DNA from: Maniola hyperantus
Lineage: Eukaryota > Arthropoda > Insecta > Lepidoptera > Nymphalidae
DNA length: 64,000 nucleotides
Direction: 5' to 3'
Assembly (NCBI RefSeq): GCF_902806685.2
Contig: NC_048545.1
Coordinates: forward strand, 3,459,852 to 3,523,851
Part shown: positions 1 through 10,004 of the stretch, one piece after another
Layout: each line of letters begins with the position of its first letter
How positions within the stretch are numbered: the first letter of the stretch is position 1
Program-made: the position numbers and the translations under genes
The notes under the pieces: model-generated
The model's database searches: none
Seen by the model: the letters and a program-made list of their open reading frames with translations, nothing else
Told to the model about the DNA's origin: nothing

Positions 1-9
1 TAAGCTTGA

Positions 10-942
10 GCTAGGTCCTCACGCGGTACATGCTCGACGTGCATGTTCGATTTTTTTATCGACCGTTATCTGTCATAACTACACATCAACAATCGACGTC
101 GGGTAAGTGGATATGCTAACACCCTTAGAGCAAAGACTGCTTCATGTTAGGTCTACACATTCGAATTTGAATAGCTTCGTATTTATTTAAATAGGTAGCC
201 TCAAGGCAAATAGTATCTACTTGAAGTTCTTTTGAGCGCGAAAATTATACCTATTTGCCTCCCTTTACGGTGTGCCTCAGGTTTAAGGAGGCAAAGCGTA
301 TCCACGCAACGGACTTGGACTAGCTAGATGCTGCATGTATATCAAATTGTAAAAAAACCAAACGTGCCTATTTTTTCCTACCTACGATGACGTCATACAT
401 GATACTAGTCATTTAATGATGTTCACAACGCGCAAAAACACGTTGCAATCACCACGCGTCGAGCCAAGAGGCTGCGTCAGGAGAAAGACTTCGGAAATAT
501 GATTAATAGTATAAGTCCCGCAAATTGCTAATGCGCGTGGCCGCCATTTTAGTAACGTCAGCATTAGACTGACGTTTCGAGCTGATGGTATATTTTTACT
601 TAAATATAGTCAAATGACGTCATTTCGATGTCAATGAGACATGGTTCCAGCGCAATAGCAATTTGCTTAACTTATACTGACTGACTGAGGAATGAAAACA
701 AAATAGGCGCTATGGCACAAAGGCTCTTTCGGGCACGCTTGGGCGGATGGTCACGGTATCTAGCTTCTCCAATAATCGGTTCCTAATAACAACGAATCAC
801 TATTGTACAAGAGCTACCATTCCTTTTTAAGTTACGGGTAACGAATCAAGTCCAATGGTCTCTACTTAAGCTGCCTTTAGGCAGTACGAAGGTATTGAAT
901 GAATTTAACAACGTCGAGCATGTACCTACATCGGGACCTAGC
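10..942. repeat. Possible TIR-bounded element (inverted arms at both ends)
   Basis: Bases 10-18 and 27-40 are reverse complements of 934-942 and 911-924 (9 and 14 exact matches separated by a short unmatched spacer). This suggests a roughly 930-bp element with terminal inverted repeats. No transposase frame is visible inside. A smaller foldback lies within it at 517-666. Confidence 0.35.
517..666. mobile_element. MITE-like foldback element
   Basis: The ends GCAAATTGCTAATGCGC and GCGCAATAGCAATTTGC are inverted copies with one mismatch. The interior carries GACGTCA-type palindromes. It has no coding capacity, as expected of a non-autonomous DNA element. Confidence 0.6.
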
Positions 943-1560
943 ACTATGTCTAACAGCACAGCTTTTCGAAATTTAGTATTTACAATTTACATAGACTTTT
1001 AGAGATCATAAAATAGTTTAGTGTTTACGTAACTATATAAACATTCGTCGTTCCCTTTCGTTGATAAAATTTAACAATTGTCTCGAATAATGCTGCTATT
1101 CGGTGATTCGGTCGTATGATTCCGTTGTGAGCTTTGTGCGAATTTTGTAAGTGACTGGGAACATGGTCTATCTAACTTTTTATTCACTAAAGAACATCTC
1201 TTCCGATACACATTCCAGCAAAGTTGAGTTGCAAATCTTTTCATTCTTTGATTGCCCTTCTGGCGTCCGAGTTACCTGTCTGGTTGGAGTAACTTCAGTA
1301 CTTTATGACAAGAGTGAATAGGCATCTTCTAGACAAGCGCGCTCCAGCCTAACCCGCTTTATTGAATTCAATTGGGCATGATTGTCGTCAAGCACAAAAC
1401 TATCGTAATTCAACTGGTTTAAGTGCTAGAAAATTTTAGCGTATTCTAGCACAAAGTTTTTTAAATATTACATCTCTGGCACTTTTGAAACTTAACAACT
1501 AAATCACCTAGCATACAGCAGCAGCTGACAACTTTACGAACTTTGTCAACATTTAACTCA
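680..1560. other. Unassigned stretch
   Basis: AT-rich sequence without a convincing exon on either strand. A short piece around 1255-1350 resembles the LINE-like repeat seen again at 21430 and 54460. Nothing else is recognised. Confidence 0.4.
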
Positions 1561-1598
1561 AACGTTCTCGTCACATTACCTTTACACTAATAGGTACA

Positions 1599-1795
1599 CC
1601 ATAATAAATAATATCTATCCCGGCTGTACTCACGTGTCTAGTCGACGACGTTAGCCCGACTTACACGAGAGTCACAGCCGGGGCGCGTGCGCGAACTGAC
1701 TCCCTTGAAAAAGGACCCCGGATGGGTTCGAAACTAGTCGGGCTAACGTCGACTAGACACGTGAGTATAGCCGGGATAGATATTATTTATAATGG
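1599..1795. mobile_element. Long-arm foldback element
   Basis: Two arms of about 60 bases (from the ATAATATCTATCCCGG side to its reverse complement at about 1730-1795) flank a GC-rich centre. The right part recurs at about 6345-6450. This is a non-autonomous inverted-repeat transposon. Confidence 0.7.
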
Positions 1796-1878
1796 AAATC
1801 ACTCACGGTAGTTTAACGCTAAAATAGGTACACCTATGATAAAAATATTTACGCTATCAACATTTCCGTATAATAATA

Positions 1879-2270
1879 CTAGTGATCCTTCTTCTCTTCC
1901 GTCGGCCGTGGCCATAAGTCTGTTTTGGGCAAGATTCTCGGGAAGTTTAAAGCGTGGAGAGCGAGCGATGCAGCTCGAGGGGAAGTGATTGGTGAAGGGA
2001 GGATAGCTGAGGAAACAGGTGGGAATTTGAGGGTTTGAGATCGTGGTCGTAGCTGTACAAAGGCCCCATTCCCACACCGCGCGTGGGATGGAGGTGCGTG
2101 GTTGTGCTCGTCTCCTGATGCAACCAGCTTGCCTGCCATATACCGTACTCTCGCTCGACAGCCCATATGCTTGGAGGAACAGTAGAAGAACCTTCCACCA
2201 ACTTGGGAATACGTAAAACCTTTTAGCACCAGAATGTATTTCCCCTTCTCCGTCGGTATGAACTGTACGT
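1879..2270 (-). CDS. mod(mdg4): F1: FLYWCH zinc-finger alternative terminal exon, mod(mdg4)-like
   Basis: The exon begins after the acceptor CTTTCGATATTTCAG (AG at 2271-2272). Two bases complete a split codon, then 129 full codons run to TAG at 1879-1881. The FLYWCH domain spans residues 3-57: the motif KGKYILVLKGFTYSQ, zinc ligands C30 and C37, then H55-N-H57. The usual Trp of the W-x-C motif is Phe here (FFYC). A proline- and serine-rich tail of about 70 residues follows and looks less constrained. There is no ATG before the domain, so it must be spliced to upstream exons. FLYWCH fingers in mod(mdg4) proteins act in nuclear chromatin binding or protein contacts; the ligand of this one is unknown. 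The locus name is inferred from the whole array. Confidence 0.8.
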
Positions 2271-2299
2271 CTGAAATATCGAAAGATTTTAGTAACATG

Positions 2300-2744
2300 C
2301 TTCTACATTATACCAATCTATTTTGGATTTACATAACTACTTTACCACTAACTCAATGATATTAGCCAGTACGTACGTACATGAATAAAAAACGTAGAGG
2401 ACGAACCTGTAATAATATTGACTTGAAAAATCATCTTTCAGTCCATTATAAGAATTTATTTCATTACAAATACAAACAAACACAATAACAAAAAGAAAAC
2501 ATTAGGTATTGCATAAAATAATCGTTACAAACTGACTGACTTAAAATCTATATATAAAAATCATGAATTCATCAAGGAACATTGTTTTTAAAGACTGACT
2601 GACTGGTACATATTTCAACGCACACATCGAAAGATTAGAAATTTGAAATGAATTGATTTTCAGTTAAAAATGAAATTTTGGAAATTCCACTACCAGGGAT
2701 TTACAGATTTCAACCCGCGTAAAGTAGGGATGGATCAGCTAAAA
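2300..2744. other. AT-rich spacer with decayed repeat
   Basis: No exon is seen. From about 2550 the sequence carries decayed pieces of the Lep1-like repeat (TGACTGACTG, TATATAAAA) that precede the better copy at 2745. Confidence 0.4.
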
Positions 2745-2951
2745 TCATCCGTATATATAAAATTCAAAGTCCTGGCTGACTGACTGACTTATATATCAAC
2801 GCACTGCCTAAACCGCTAGTCCTAGAGACATGAAATTTGGAGGGTGTGTTCTTTGTAAAGAGCAGGTATCCACAAAGAAACAGTGTTTCGGTTAAATGGG
2901 GGTTCGAAATTTATGAAGTCCACGCGGACGGAGTCGCGAGCCTAAGCTAGT
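2745..2951 (+). mobile_element. Lep1-type Helitron-like element
   Basis: It carries TGACTGACTGACT, TATCAACGCAC and the 3' end CACGCGGACGGAGTCGCGAG...CTAGT. The hairpin-prone 3' end finishing in CTAG fits Helitron-like non-autonomous elements. No coding capacity. Confidence 0.65.
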
Positions 2952-3369
2952 ATTTGATAAAGATAATCCACTATCCAGCTGTTTACAATACAGCATGCGC
3001 GTCTCTTATTTATATTGTAACAGTATTAAGGAGCTTCTTACTTTTAACTTCAAATCTATACATCCATACTAATATAATATATAATGTCTATGAAAAGAGA
3101 CTAAATTTTTATTAAACTAGTATATTTTCATGAAGTTCATAAAACAGAGATATTCATATCTCAGAGGCTTGAGTGTAACTTTTTGTATAATTACTAGCGA
3201 AGAATGTTGAATATCCATATTCGATAACAGTCGACGTGCTTAGTTTATTTATGGTGCGTTTACACTCAGAACGAACGGCCAATCGGCCGACATGTTTCTA
3301 ATATGCGATTAACTGCAAAAAGTAGTCAAAAGTCCAATTATTTATTCAGAATAGTTAACATGTTACGCT

Positions 3370-3690
3370 TACTGATGGTCATGATCATGATCAACCCATC
3401 GCCGGCTCACTGCAGAGCACGGGTCTCCTCTCAGAGTGAGGGTTTGGCCATAGTCTACCACGCTGGCCATGTGCGGATTGGTAGACTTAACACACCTTTG
3501 AGAACATTATGGAGAAATCTCAGGCATGCAGGTTTCCTCACGATGTTTTCCTTCACCGTTAAAGCAAGTGATATTTAATTACTTAAAACGCACATAACTC
3601 CGAAAAGTTAGAGGTGCGTGCCCGGGATCGAACCCCCGACCTCCGATTAGAAGGCGGACGTCCTAACCACTAGGCTATCACAGCTTTCTT
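3370..3690 (-). mobile_element. tRNA-derived SINE
   Basis: Read on the minus strand, the head has a pol III A box (TAGCCTAGTGG) and B box (GGTTCGATCCC) at about 3620-3685. A body with AGGAAACCTGCATGCC and the CTCTCAGAGTGAG block follows, ending in a GATCATGAT microsatellite tail near 3375. It is full length. Confidence 0.8.
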
Positions 3691-4335
3691 TCACAAAAAA
3701 AAGCTGTGATACTGATGGTCAAAATTGTTAATTTTTAAGATGAATTAAAGAATACATTGGCAGACATTTTCCCTGAATGTAAATGTACCCTTACTCAAAA
3801 ACTTATACTCAAGGGTCTTATAAAAATAGCTCCAGCACAAAATATATTTTTTGCCGCTACATTATTAAAAGTAGCACCTATTACTTATGTCTAATATTAG
3901 CACATAAGGAATTCACTCTGGATGGCCCAACACCAGGTTGCCACCACAGCTAAAAAATGACTTGCGCACGCGATCAGCTAGCTATTGTGCGCTTGCTTTG
4001 CCATGAAACTCTAATATTATAAATGCGAAAATAAGTCTGTACGTATCCGTAATTAGTGCGTGAGAAGAGAGGTCTTGATACTAGGCTGACATCTATAGTT
4101 CTTTGACTTAGCTCAGACTTAAGGCACAGTTCACGACAGTCAGGGAACTTAATCAATAATCAATTCTATGGTTTTCAAATGTCACTCTCGTTCATTCTGC
4201 TTCAGGTTAAAACGAGATGGTTTACATATAAACCTATCTTGTTTTAACTGTCTCAAGTCTGAGCAAAGTTAAGTGCGCTTTCTAGATTTCAGACGAAACT
4301 ACAAATGAAACTATTATAGAAGGAGTAAAAAAGAG
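3691..4335. other. Spacer with decayed repeat pieces
   Basis: Around 4009-4090 there is a Helitron-like 5' end (CTAATATTATAAATGCGAAA). Around 4200-4290 there is a piece of the GTTAAAACGAGA foldback family seen at 30830 and 46150. No AATAAA for F2 was found on the minus strand here. Confidence 0.4.
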
Positions 4336-4550
4336 TTACTCTTCAAAATATACCCCATGTTTGATCACATACTTCGGAGGAGGATGGCTATGTCTAACAT
4401 TAACCTTGACGACTTCCCCTCCAGGAGTGTGCTTGATGCGAGCAGTACACCCCTGGGCCTTCGACGAGCAGAACCAATGGACGCTCTGGTTTATTTGCGA
4501 GAACGTGTACCCGTCGATCATTAGGAGGGACTTCTTTTCTGTTCTAATAC
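4336..4550 (-). CDS. mod(mdg4): F2: FLYWCH zinc-finger alternative terminal exon
   Basis: The acceptor TTATTTGTATAG has its AG at 4551-4552. Two bases and 70 codons follow, to TAA at 4336. An ATG inside the domain is not a real start, because the frame continues upstream through IRTEKKSLLMIDGYTFSQ. Zinc ligands are C27 and C34 (HWFCSSKAQGC) and H53-S-H55, followed by PPPKYVIKHGVYF. The exon encodes little beyond the finger. Sequence and tail are clearly paralogous to F3 and F6, so these three arose by local duplication. Confidence 0.85.
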
Positions 4551-4589
4551 CTATACAAATAAATACTATTGAAATTTACTGCATCACTT

Positions 4590-4945
4590 ACAAATAAACT
4601 GAATACAAGTCGAATTCCACATATATGTAGATTTTTAAAGGTTAAATAACAAATACTGTAAATTATTGTAAATACCTATATCATACTTATTTTCATTTAT
4701 TGAATGAGTAATATACTTATCACGTCTTTTTACAGCTAACTTCAATTGTAAATCTCTACGACTGCTACGAATGTGCCACACACTGTAACTGCAATTTGTG
4801 TCGGTAAAGATGAAAGACAGTTGGATAATGAATAGGTGTCTTTAGCTTAATCTAGGAGTGCAAAGTCAAGCAAACAAAGTCAGACTTAAGACACAGTTAA
4901 TTCTACTTTAAAGTCTGAACCGCTGGCTTGCTGCTTTTACAGCCG
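4590..4945. other. Intronic AT-rich spacer
   Basis: No coding signal. A piece around 4860-4920 (AAGTCAGACTTAAGACACAG) resembles the foldback family also seen at 4090 and 46150. Confidence 0.4.
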
Positions 4946-5100
4946 TACAGTAGCGCGGCCGAAAGTAATGTACACCGGCCTTTAGAATGACATTTTCGGC
5001 TTTGTAGAGCGTTGTCTCTGTCACTCATACCTATATGACGTTTTGTCGGTCTCAACGAACGTGCTCACAAATCTGCTATCATCTTCGGCCGCGTACTGTA
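4946..5100. mobile_element. MITE-like foldback element
   Basis: Ends TACAGTAGCGCGGCCGA and TCGGCCGCGTACTGTA are near-perfect inverted repeats. The centre (TGTCACTCATACCTATATGACG) is shared with the copy at 26938-27115 and a fragment at 62575-62660. Confidence 0.75.
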
Positions 5101-5640
5101 TATAATGCCCCTTACAGGGCGTGTTATGTGAAAATAATTTTTCGATACTGAATCTCAAAATTTCACTAACGAAATTCGGACAACCGACATAGTTACTGAA
5201 TCTCGAAAAGTAATTCGAATAGCCTAATTAAGAGCTAATTTTTAAAAAAAAATTTAACTGACGAATAATAATTATTTAGCATATTTCTAATACAAATATT
5301 TACTGTCAAAACGTCTAATTTATTCCTCAGTTAAAAATTATTAGGCGATTTAAAAATCGGCCAAAAATTGAGATTTCATATTACGATGGGCCTTGTCTGT
5401 AAAATAACAGATTTATAGAAGATCGATGAGATTTACCTTAATATATCGATGTTATGTTTTTAATTTAAACCAAGACAGGCTAAAGCTGAATGGGTATAAC
5501 CTTTTATAACAAAATCCCGCAAACTATTTTGGACTTGCCAACACAAGTTTAAAAAATCTATTAAAAAAGCATATTACACAATTGAAGATTACCTATCTAA
5601 GTGATAAAAGAGCTGCAAATACTTTTGTTATATATGGCAT
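5101..5640. other. Unassigned AT-rich stretch
   Basis: Runs of A/T and short inverted motifs; no exon on either strand and no recognised repeat. Confidence 0.35.
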
Positions 5641-5654
5641 AATATTGTATATCA

Positions 5655-5805
5655 AATCTTCGAAAAGAGCAACCGCCGAGTTTCTTGGTGGTTCTTCTCG
5701 GTAGGAAAGGCATTGAGAACCAATGGTAGATGACTCTGACGATTCAAAAATACTTGTAAAAGTTTAATTGAATAAAAAATATTTTTATTTATTTATTTAT
5801 TTATT
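5655..5805 (+). mobile_element. LINE 3' tail
   Basis: GCCGAGTTTCTTGGTGGTTCTTCTCGGTAG followed by GACGATTCAAAAATACTTGTAAAAG and a TTTA-repeat tail is a common lepidopteran LINE 3' end. A shorter relative lies at about 59205-59275. There is no coding part. Confidence 0.55.
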
Positions 5806-5983
5806 TAATGCTGATACATTCCTATTTTAAAAAGTAAAGACAAATTCGCCCGCTTGTGTGTGACAAGCATCGCGTAAAGACAACGTACATAGTTACGCAC
5901 TTTTTGGGAAAACGACACCTATGAGCTTACTTCAAAATATAGTGGACCGTTATTATTCTATACAAATCGTTGACTTAAAAAAA

Positions 5984-6326
5984 AATTCAAAAAAAAAAAC
6001 CGACTTCAATAACCACCAACACTAAAAAGTAAAAAATAATTTAAATTATTACCCAATATATTATGTATACAAGAGTTATTGTAGTTCTATAGTAATATTT
6101 TTTGGAGCCGGTGCGAATTAGCCGCACGAACCGTCTATCTACTCTTCATAGTGTTTTGCGACTCCACATTGGCACCGACTCCAAATGGGACCACCTCTGA
6201 AGTATGTCCTACAGAACAAATAAAGAATTATCAAAATCGGTTCATAATTGACGGAGTAATCGCGTAACAAAAAAAAACATACAGTCGAATTGAGAACCTC
6301 CTCCTTTTTTTGAAGTCGGTTAAAAA
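5984..6326. mobile_element. Non-autonomous element with AACCGACTTC termini
   Basis: Bounded by AAAACCGACTTCA and its inverse TGAAGTCGGTTAAAA, with GTATACAAGAGTTA and GAGAACCTCCTCC blocks. Related copies lie at 29175-29850 and 44090-44590. Confidence 0.65.
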
Positions 6327-6344
6327 TTTAACGTTCTAAATATC

Positions 6345-6450
6345 GTGACTCGTGAGTGATTTCCATTCCCTGACTGAGCTGAGTCCCTGTAAAAAGTCCG
6401 GATGGGTTTCGAAACTAGTCGGGTTTACGTCGACTAAATACGTGAGTATG
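6345..6450. mobile_element. Partial copy of the 1599-1795 foldback element
   Basis: Shares GGATGGGTTTCGAAACTAGTCGG and the GTCGACTAAATACGTGAGTATGGC arm with the right half of that element; the left arm is missing. Confidence 0.6.
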
Positions 6451-6543
6451 GCTGGAAGAACCTAGACTTTAAAATTATTCGCGTTTCCGTAAATAATTTA
6501 AGATTAACATTATAATATAACGTTATATATGTTTTGTAAAATG

Positions 6544-6549
6544 TTTATT
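6544..6549 (-). terminator. Polyadenylation signal for F3
   Basis: AATAAA on the minus strand, about 70 bases past the F3 stop. This suits a terminal exon. Confidence 0.5.
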
Positions 6550-6620
6550 GATAATAAAGAATTTATAGAATAAAATAAAACTTGCGCTGTTTAGAAAACG
6601 CGATCGTCTAGAGAACTAAC

Positions 6621-6856
6621 TTACAATTTAATATAGCGCCCGTTTTTAACGACATAATTTGGCCGAGGGTGTGTATGGGTGGTGTTTATTTTGAGGACTT
6701 CCCCACTAGGCATGCGCCTCACTCTAGCGCAGCAGCCCTGCGCCTTCGACGAGCAAAACCAGTGCATACTGTAGTTAATCTGCGAATAAGTATACCCGTC
6801 TAACATAAGAAGGAACTTCTTGCCGCTTCTAGTTGGTATCATGACAGCTTCACTAC
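6621..6856 (-). CDS. mod(mdg4): F3: FLYWCH zinc-finger alternative terminal exon
   Basis: The acceptor CATCTTCATTTCAG has its AG at 6857-6858. Two bases then 77 codons lead to TAA at 6621. The domain begins SEAVMIPTRSGKKFLLMLDGYTYSQ. Ligands are C34 and C41 (HWFCSSKAQGC, followed by an extra C42) and H60-T-H62. The tail RPNYVVKNGRYIKL matches the tails of F2 and F6. An AATAAA lies about 70 bases downstream. Very high identity of the CSSKAQGC loop with F2 and F6 points to recent tandem duplication. Confidence 0.88.
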
Positions 6857-7059
6857 CTGAAATGAAGATGCTTATCTTGTAACTCATACATGTACGGACG
6901 ATCTTCTTCTTCGAATAACAGTCTTGTCTGAGCGGTCGAGTAAAGGGAAAAAATATAAGAAATACTTTTTAATTTTAATACAATTTAGATGGTTGTTAGA
7001 CTATGGTCGTCATTAACACAATATTAATTTCTAATTATGTAATTAATATTAAAGAGACC

Positions 7060-7150
7060 GACCAACAAATTCCCGAAAGGCCGGCAACGCATTGGCGGTT
7101 CCTCTGGTGCTGCAAATGTTCATGGATGGCGGTTATTATCACACACACAA
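7060..7150 (+). mobile_element. SINE-tail fragment
   Basis: CCCGAAAGGCCGGCAACGCATTGGCGGTTCCTCTGGTGCTGCAAATGTTCATGG is shared with 31197-31335 and 39335-39435. Confidence 0.6.
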
Positions 7151-7299
7151 TATTATCAAAATCTTGGTTTGTTTCTCTGTGCGAAAAACGATGAAATACT
7201 TGCTTTTCAAAAAAGTAAAATTAAATACTGCCAGAACCTGTATGATGAAGGCTACACGTTAGAAAAATATAATATTATGTTCAAGATTCTGTTACTCAA

Positions 7300-7400
7300 A
7301 AAAATCGGCCAAGTGCGAGTCAGACTCGCGCACTGAGGCCCTAGGGTTCCGTGCTACAGTCGAATTTTTTTGATATTTTGCACGATAAATCAAAAACTAT
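7300..7400 (+). mobile_element. Fragment of the GGCCAAGTGCGAGTC repeat
   Basis: Matches the left end of the longer copy at 60555-61005 (CGGCCAAGTGCGAGTC, GGGTTCCGT, TTTGCACGATAA). Confidence 0.6.
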
Positions 7401-7443
7401 TATGCATAAAAATAAATGATATGATATTTATAAATAATAATAC

Positions 7444-7668
7444 TAACTTATGGCCGCGACTTCGTCCGCGTGGACTACACAGACTTCAAACCCCTATTTT
7501 ACCTTTTTAGGGGTTGAATTTTCCAAAATCCATTCTTAGCAGATGTCTACGTTATAATAGCTATCTGTATTCCAAATTTCAGTCCGATCCGTCTAGTAGT
7601 TTAAGCTGTGCGTTGATACATCATTCAGTCAGTCAGTCAGTCACCTTTTCTTTTTATATATTTAGATT
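7444..7668 (-). mobile_element. Lep1-type Helitron-like element
   Basis: Inverse orientation: CGCGACTTCGTCCGCGTGGACTAC at the left, GTGCGTTGATACATCA then CAGTCAGTCAGTCAGTCACC at the right. The left terminus has decayed to CTAACTTATG. Confidence 0.7.
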
Positions 7669-7904
7669 CGACTTGCTGCTGACGTGTCTTTTCCCGTGAA
7701 TTTTTCAAAAAAAAATCTTTCATACATACCTTGTCCTCCCAATAACGAACACAAAAAAGTATTACCCAATTTGGTGCAGTCGTTCGGAAGTTATGCGCGT
7801 AAATACATTTCGGCGATTCATTTATATAGAAAAGGATAATATACAAATAACTGTGCTCGCGAGCTTCATTCGTAAAACCACGCACCGTGGGAAGCAGTCA
7901 TTAC

Positions 7905-7910
7905 TTTATT
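7905..7910 (-). terminator. Polyadenylation signal for F4
   Basis: AATAAA on the minus strand, only a few bases after the F4 stop (TGATAAATAAAG). Confidence 0.45.
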
Positions 7911-7912
7911 TA

Positions 7913-8160
7913 TCAAGTCAGTTTCTTAATATATTTCCCTTCTTTATTGATAAATAATTTCGGCGGCCTGTGTTTGTGTACCATGTTGGTGTAGCACACT
8001 ATCTGTGAGCAGTCCACCATGACGCGAGCCCCACACCCACTGCTGGTCTTGCTCGAGCAGATCCAACGATGCGAGGTTTTGTTAGCCCTATAGAAGGTGT
8101 ATCCGTTTATCATAAGTAGGATGCTTCCATTTTTCTTTGTAATAAATTTTGTGTCCATAA
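7913..8160 (-). CDS. mod(mdg4): F4: FLYWCH zinc-finger alternative terminal exon
   Basis: The acceptor AACTTTACAG (AG at 8161-8162) is followed by two bases and 81 codons to TGA, immediately followed by TAA. The domain runs from DTKFITKKNGSILLMINGYTF through C34 (RWICSSKTSSGC) and C42 to H61-K-H63, with tail RPPKLFINKEGKYIKK. The ATG at the exon start is simply codon one and is not needed, because the acceptor is in the shared phase. F5 is its closest relative: DTKFI, GSILLMIN and the C-x7-C spacing are all shared. Confidence 0.87.
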
Positions 8161-8204
8161 CTGTAAAGTTAATACGTAATGTTATAATTTTTTCTAGTGT
8201 TCAC

Positions 8205-8312
8205 ATCTACTTCTACACTTTTCTGATATCTCCAATGATTTTTTGAGCCCTTTCGCTCGCCACCCCCAGGCCAGAAGTAGCGGCCAGTAGAGCCAACGCA
8301 GCATACTCAATT
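8205..8312 (-). mobile_element. Possible LINE ORF C-terminal fragment
   Basis: A minus-strand frame reads EYAALALLAATSGLGVAS then ERAQKIIGDIRKV and stop. Its composition looks coding and resembles transposon ORF ends, but the family is not certain. It lies just upstream (minus sense) of F4's acceptor and is bordered by a C-rich run. Confidence 0.35.
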
Positions 8313-8317
8313 CAAAA

Positions 8318-8363
8318 ACACAAACACCCCCCCCCCCTCCCACTCCCCTCCCCCCTCCCCCCT
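8318..8363. repeat. Poly-C / CT-rich low-complexity run
   Basis: Long C runs interrupted by T or A. Minus-strand frames across it are glycine runs and are not genes. Confidence 0.9.
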
Positions 8364-8854
8364 TCAAGCAAAGAAAGGCCAGGCGCCCACTGATTGTACG
8401 GTACGGCAAGGTTTAGGCATGCCGTGTCAGCCTTCGGGACACCTTAGTAACCCTCGGGATGTCGCAGCTACGAGAGTAGGGGTCACGATACGACTCACAA
8501 TAAAAATATCAGGATGGCGATTGTGATTTTTTTATTATAAGGCACACAAACCGGTCATAACATGAATTAAATCCATATAAAAAATTACATTTAATAACAA
8601 AATATCACAAAGGTATAAATTATTTAGTATTTCTCTTCTATTTATCATTATTTTTGTCTTTTGAAGTTTAACTACGGCTAATAATAGTAATAAAATTACA
8701 AAATTGATATGCGTCGTGGGCAGAGTCAAAATACAGAAGAATCTGGGAGCCCACCACATTATCCCAAGAAATCCCCTACAATCATGTGAAGTATGGAAAG
8801 TGTTCTCAACAATCACACTAATGAACAATAGGACGAAGAAAAAGAGAGAAAGAA

Positions 8855-8930
8855 AAACTCTTTGCTTTCTTTGAAACTGACACGGGGAAGGCATTTACTG
8901 CCTTTCTGGAATAGTTCTGGTAATAAGAGA
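8855..8930 (-). pseudogene. Decayed FLYWCH exon, relative of F5
   Basis: Aligns with F5 positions about 9250-9327: AAGGCATTTACTGCC, a 3-base gap, then TTC-TGGAA-AGTTC-GGTAATAAGAG, plus CTCTTTGCTTTCTTTGAAACT against TTCTTTGTTGCTTGTCAAACC. Translation gives KCLPRVSFKESKE beside KCLSRIRFDKQQR of F5. The first zinc cysteine region is no longer CSSKA (it reads ELFQKG), so zinc binding is lost. The 5' part of the exon is missing, replaced by the poly-T/SINE insertion at 8960-9035. It is a dead duplicate within the array. Confidence 0.7.
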
Positions 8931-8959
8931 TTTTCAGATTTTTTCCAACTCAACGCACA

Positions 8960-9035
8960 TTGTTTTTTTTTTTTTTTTTTTAATAGATATAGCGAGCAAG
9001 CGAGCAGGCGGGTCACCTGATGTTAAGTGATTGTA
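8960..9035 (-). mobile_element. SINE-tail fragment with poly-T
   Basis: An 18-base T run then GCGAGCAAGCGAGCAGGCGGGTCACCTGATGTTAAG. The same end is seen inverted near 31290-31335 and 39400-39435. It abuts the decayed FLYWCH exon. Confidence 0.6.
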
Positions 9036-9152
9036 TTCACTGGTATAATTAATCCTCATTATAACTAATCGAAAATCGGATCGAGTTGCTCATACTTACT
9101 CCGATTTTTGTTAGACCGATTTTCGTGGGATGCCTTTTTAAGTAATAAATGT

Positions 9153-9412
9153 CTAGAGTATGTTTGGATGTTTTACTATGACACCTATTCCTTCGTCATT
9201 TATGATATACTTCGGCGGAACGTGGTTGTGTACCAGATTTCTGAATATGATTCTTTGTTGCTTGTCAAACCTAATACGAGAAAGGCATTTACTGCTCGCC
9301 TTACTCGAACAGTTCCAGTAATAAGAGTTCTTATGCGCTTTAGAGTAGGTGTATTCGTTGATCATGAGCAGTATACTTCCTTTAGCATTTGAAATAAATT
9401 TAGTGTCTAATC
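9153..9412 (-). CDS. mod(mdg4): F5: FLYWCH zinc-finger alternative terminal exon
   Basis: The acceptor TTTCCTTTTCAG has its AG at 9413-9414 and a good pyrimidine tract. Two bases and 85 codons follow. The domain: LDTKFISNAKGSILLMINEY, ligands C34 (YWNCSSKASSKC) and C42, then H61-N-H63 and VPPKYIINDEG. The last residues (GVIVKHPNIL) diverge from the KYIKK tail of F4, suggesting a changed stop. It is paralogous to F4 and the source or sister of the decayed copy at 8855-8930. Confidence 0.86.
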
Positions 9413-9642
9413 CTGAAAAGGAAATGTACGGATTTATAATTTTAACTAAAAATAAATATGTACAATATTAATTCACTGTCAACAGTTCCCGAATCTCCAT
9501 AACGTGGGCGGGCAGTAACCACTTCAACATCAAAATTAAGGAGTTGATCCAGAAAACTCCTAGGCGTCACGACTCTCAGTAACGAGGAATACGATGGAAA
9601 GAGACATGATTCTAATATATTTTTATTCTTTCTTTATTACAT

Positions 9643-9843
9643 ACTAGCGTATGCCCGTGACTTCATCCGCGTGGACTACACAAATTTCAAAAATCCATTC
9701 TTAGGGGATGTCTACGTCATATTAGCTATCTGCATGCCAAATTTCAGCCCGATCCGTCCAGTAGTTAGTGAGTAGAGCTGTGCGTTGATAGATCAGTCAA
9801 TCAGTCAATCAGTCAGTCAGCTTTTCCTTTTATATATTTAGAT
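9643..9843 (-). mobile_element. Lep1-type Helitron-like element
   Basis: ACTAGCGTATGCCCGTGACTTC at the left and CAGTCAATCAGTCAGTCAGC...TATATTTAGAT at the right: a full non-autonomous copy in inverse orientation. Confidence 0.75.
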
Positions 9844-10004
9844 TTAACGTATTAGTTTAAGAAAACTTTAAAATTTCAATAAAAATTAGATTGGTTAGTC
9901 TGTTCATCATTGAAATATAATTTAAAGAAAAAGATTTACAGCGTTCCTGACTTCCAGTTAAAAAAAATCACTTTCTGCCGCGTACTGTAATCAAGTTATC
10001 TTCA

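Noticed and set aside
1..60. Short minus-strand run MHVEHVPREDLAQA at the left edge.
   Set aside because: A stop precedes it with no AG between, and the same DNA is the arm of an inverted repeat.
1799..2201. Two other minus-strand frames overlapping F1 (92 and 84 codons).
   Set aside because: They are shadows of F1 in other frames; no domain and no phase-consistent acceptor.
3620..3690. tRNA-like sequence with A and B boxes (also at 13740, 15420, 16640, 35700 and 62940).
   Set aside because: These are heads of SINEs with attached bodies, not tRNA genes.
7620..7645. Regular CAGT / TGAC repeats that could suggest a spaced array.
   Set aside because: They are the internal microsatellite of Lep1-type elements; no CRISPR-like spacing, and the genome is eukaryotic.
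8535..8894. 119-codon minus-strand frame.
   Set aside because: Hydrophobic, AT-driven translation without a domain; it overlaps the decayed FLYWCH exon in another frame.
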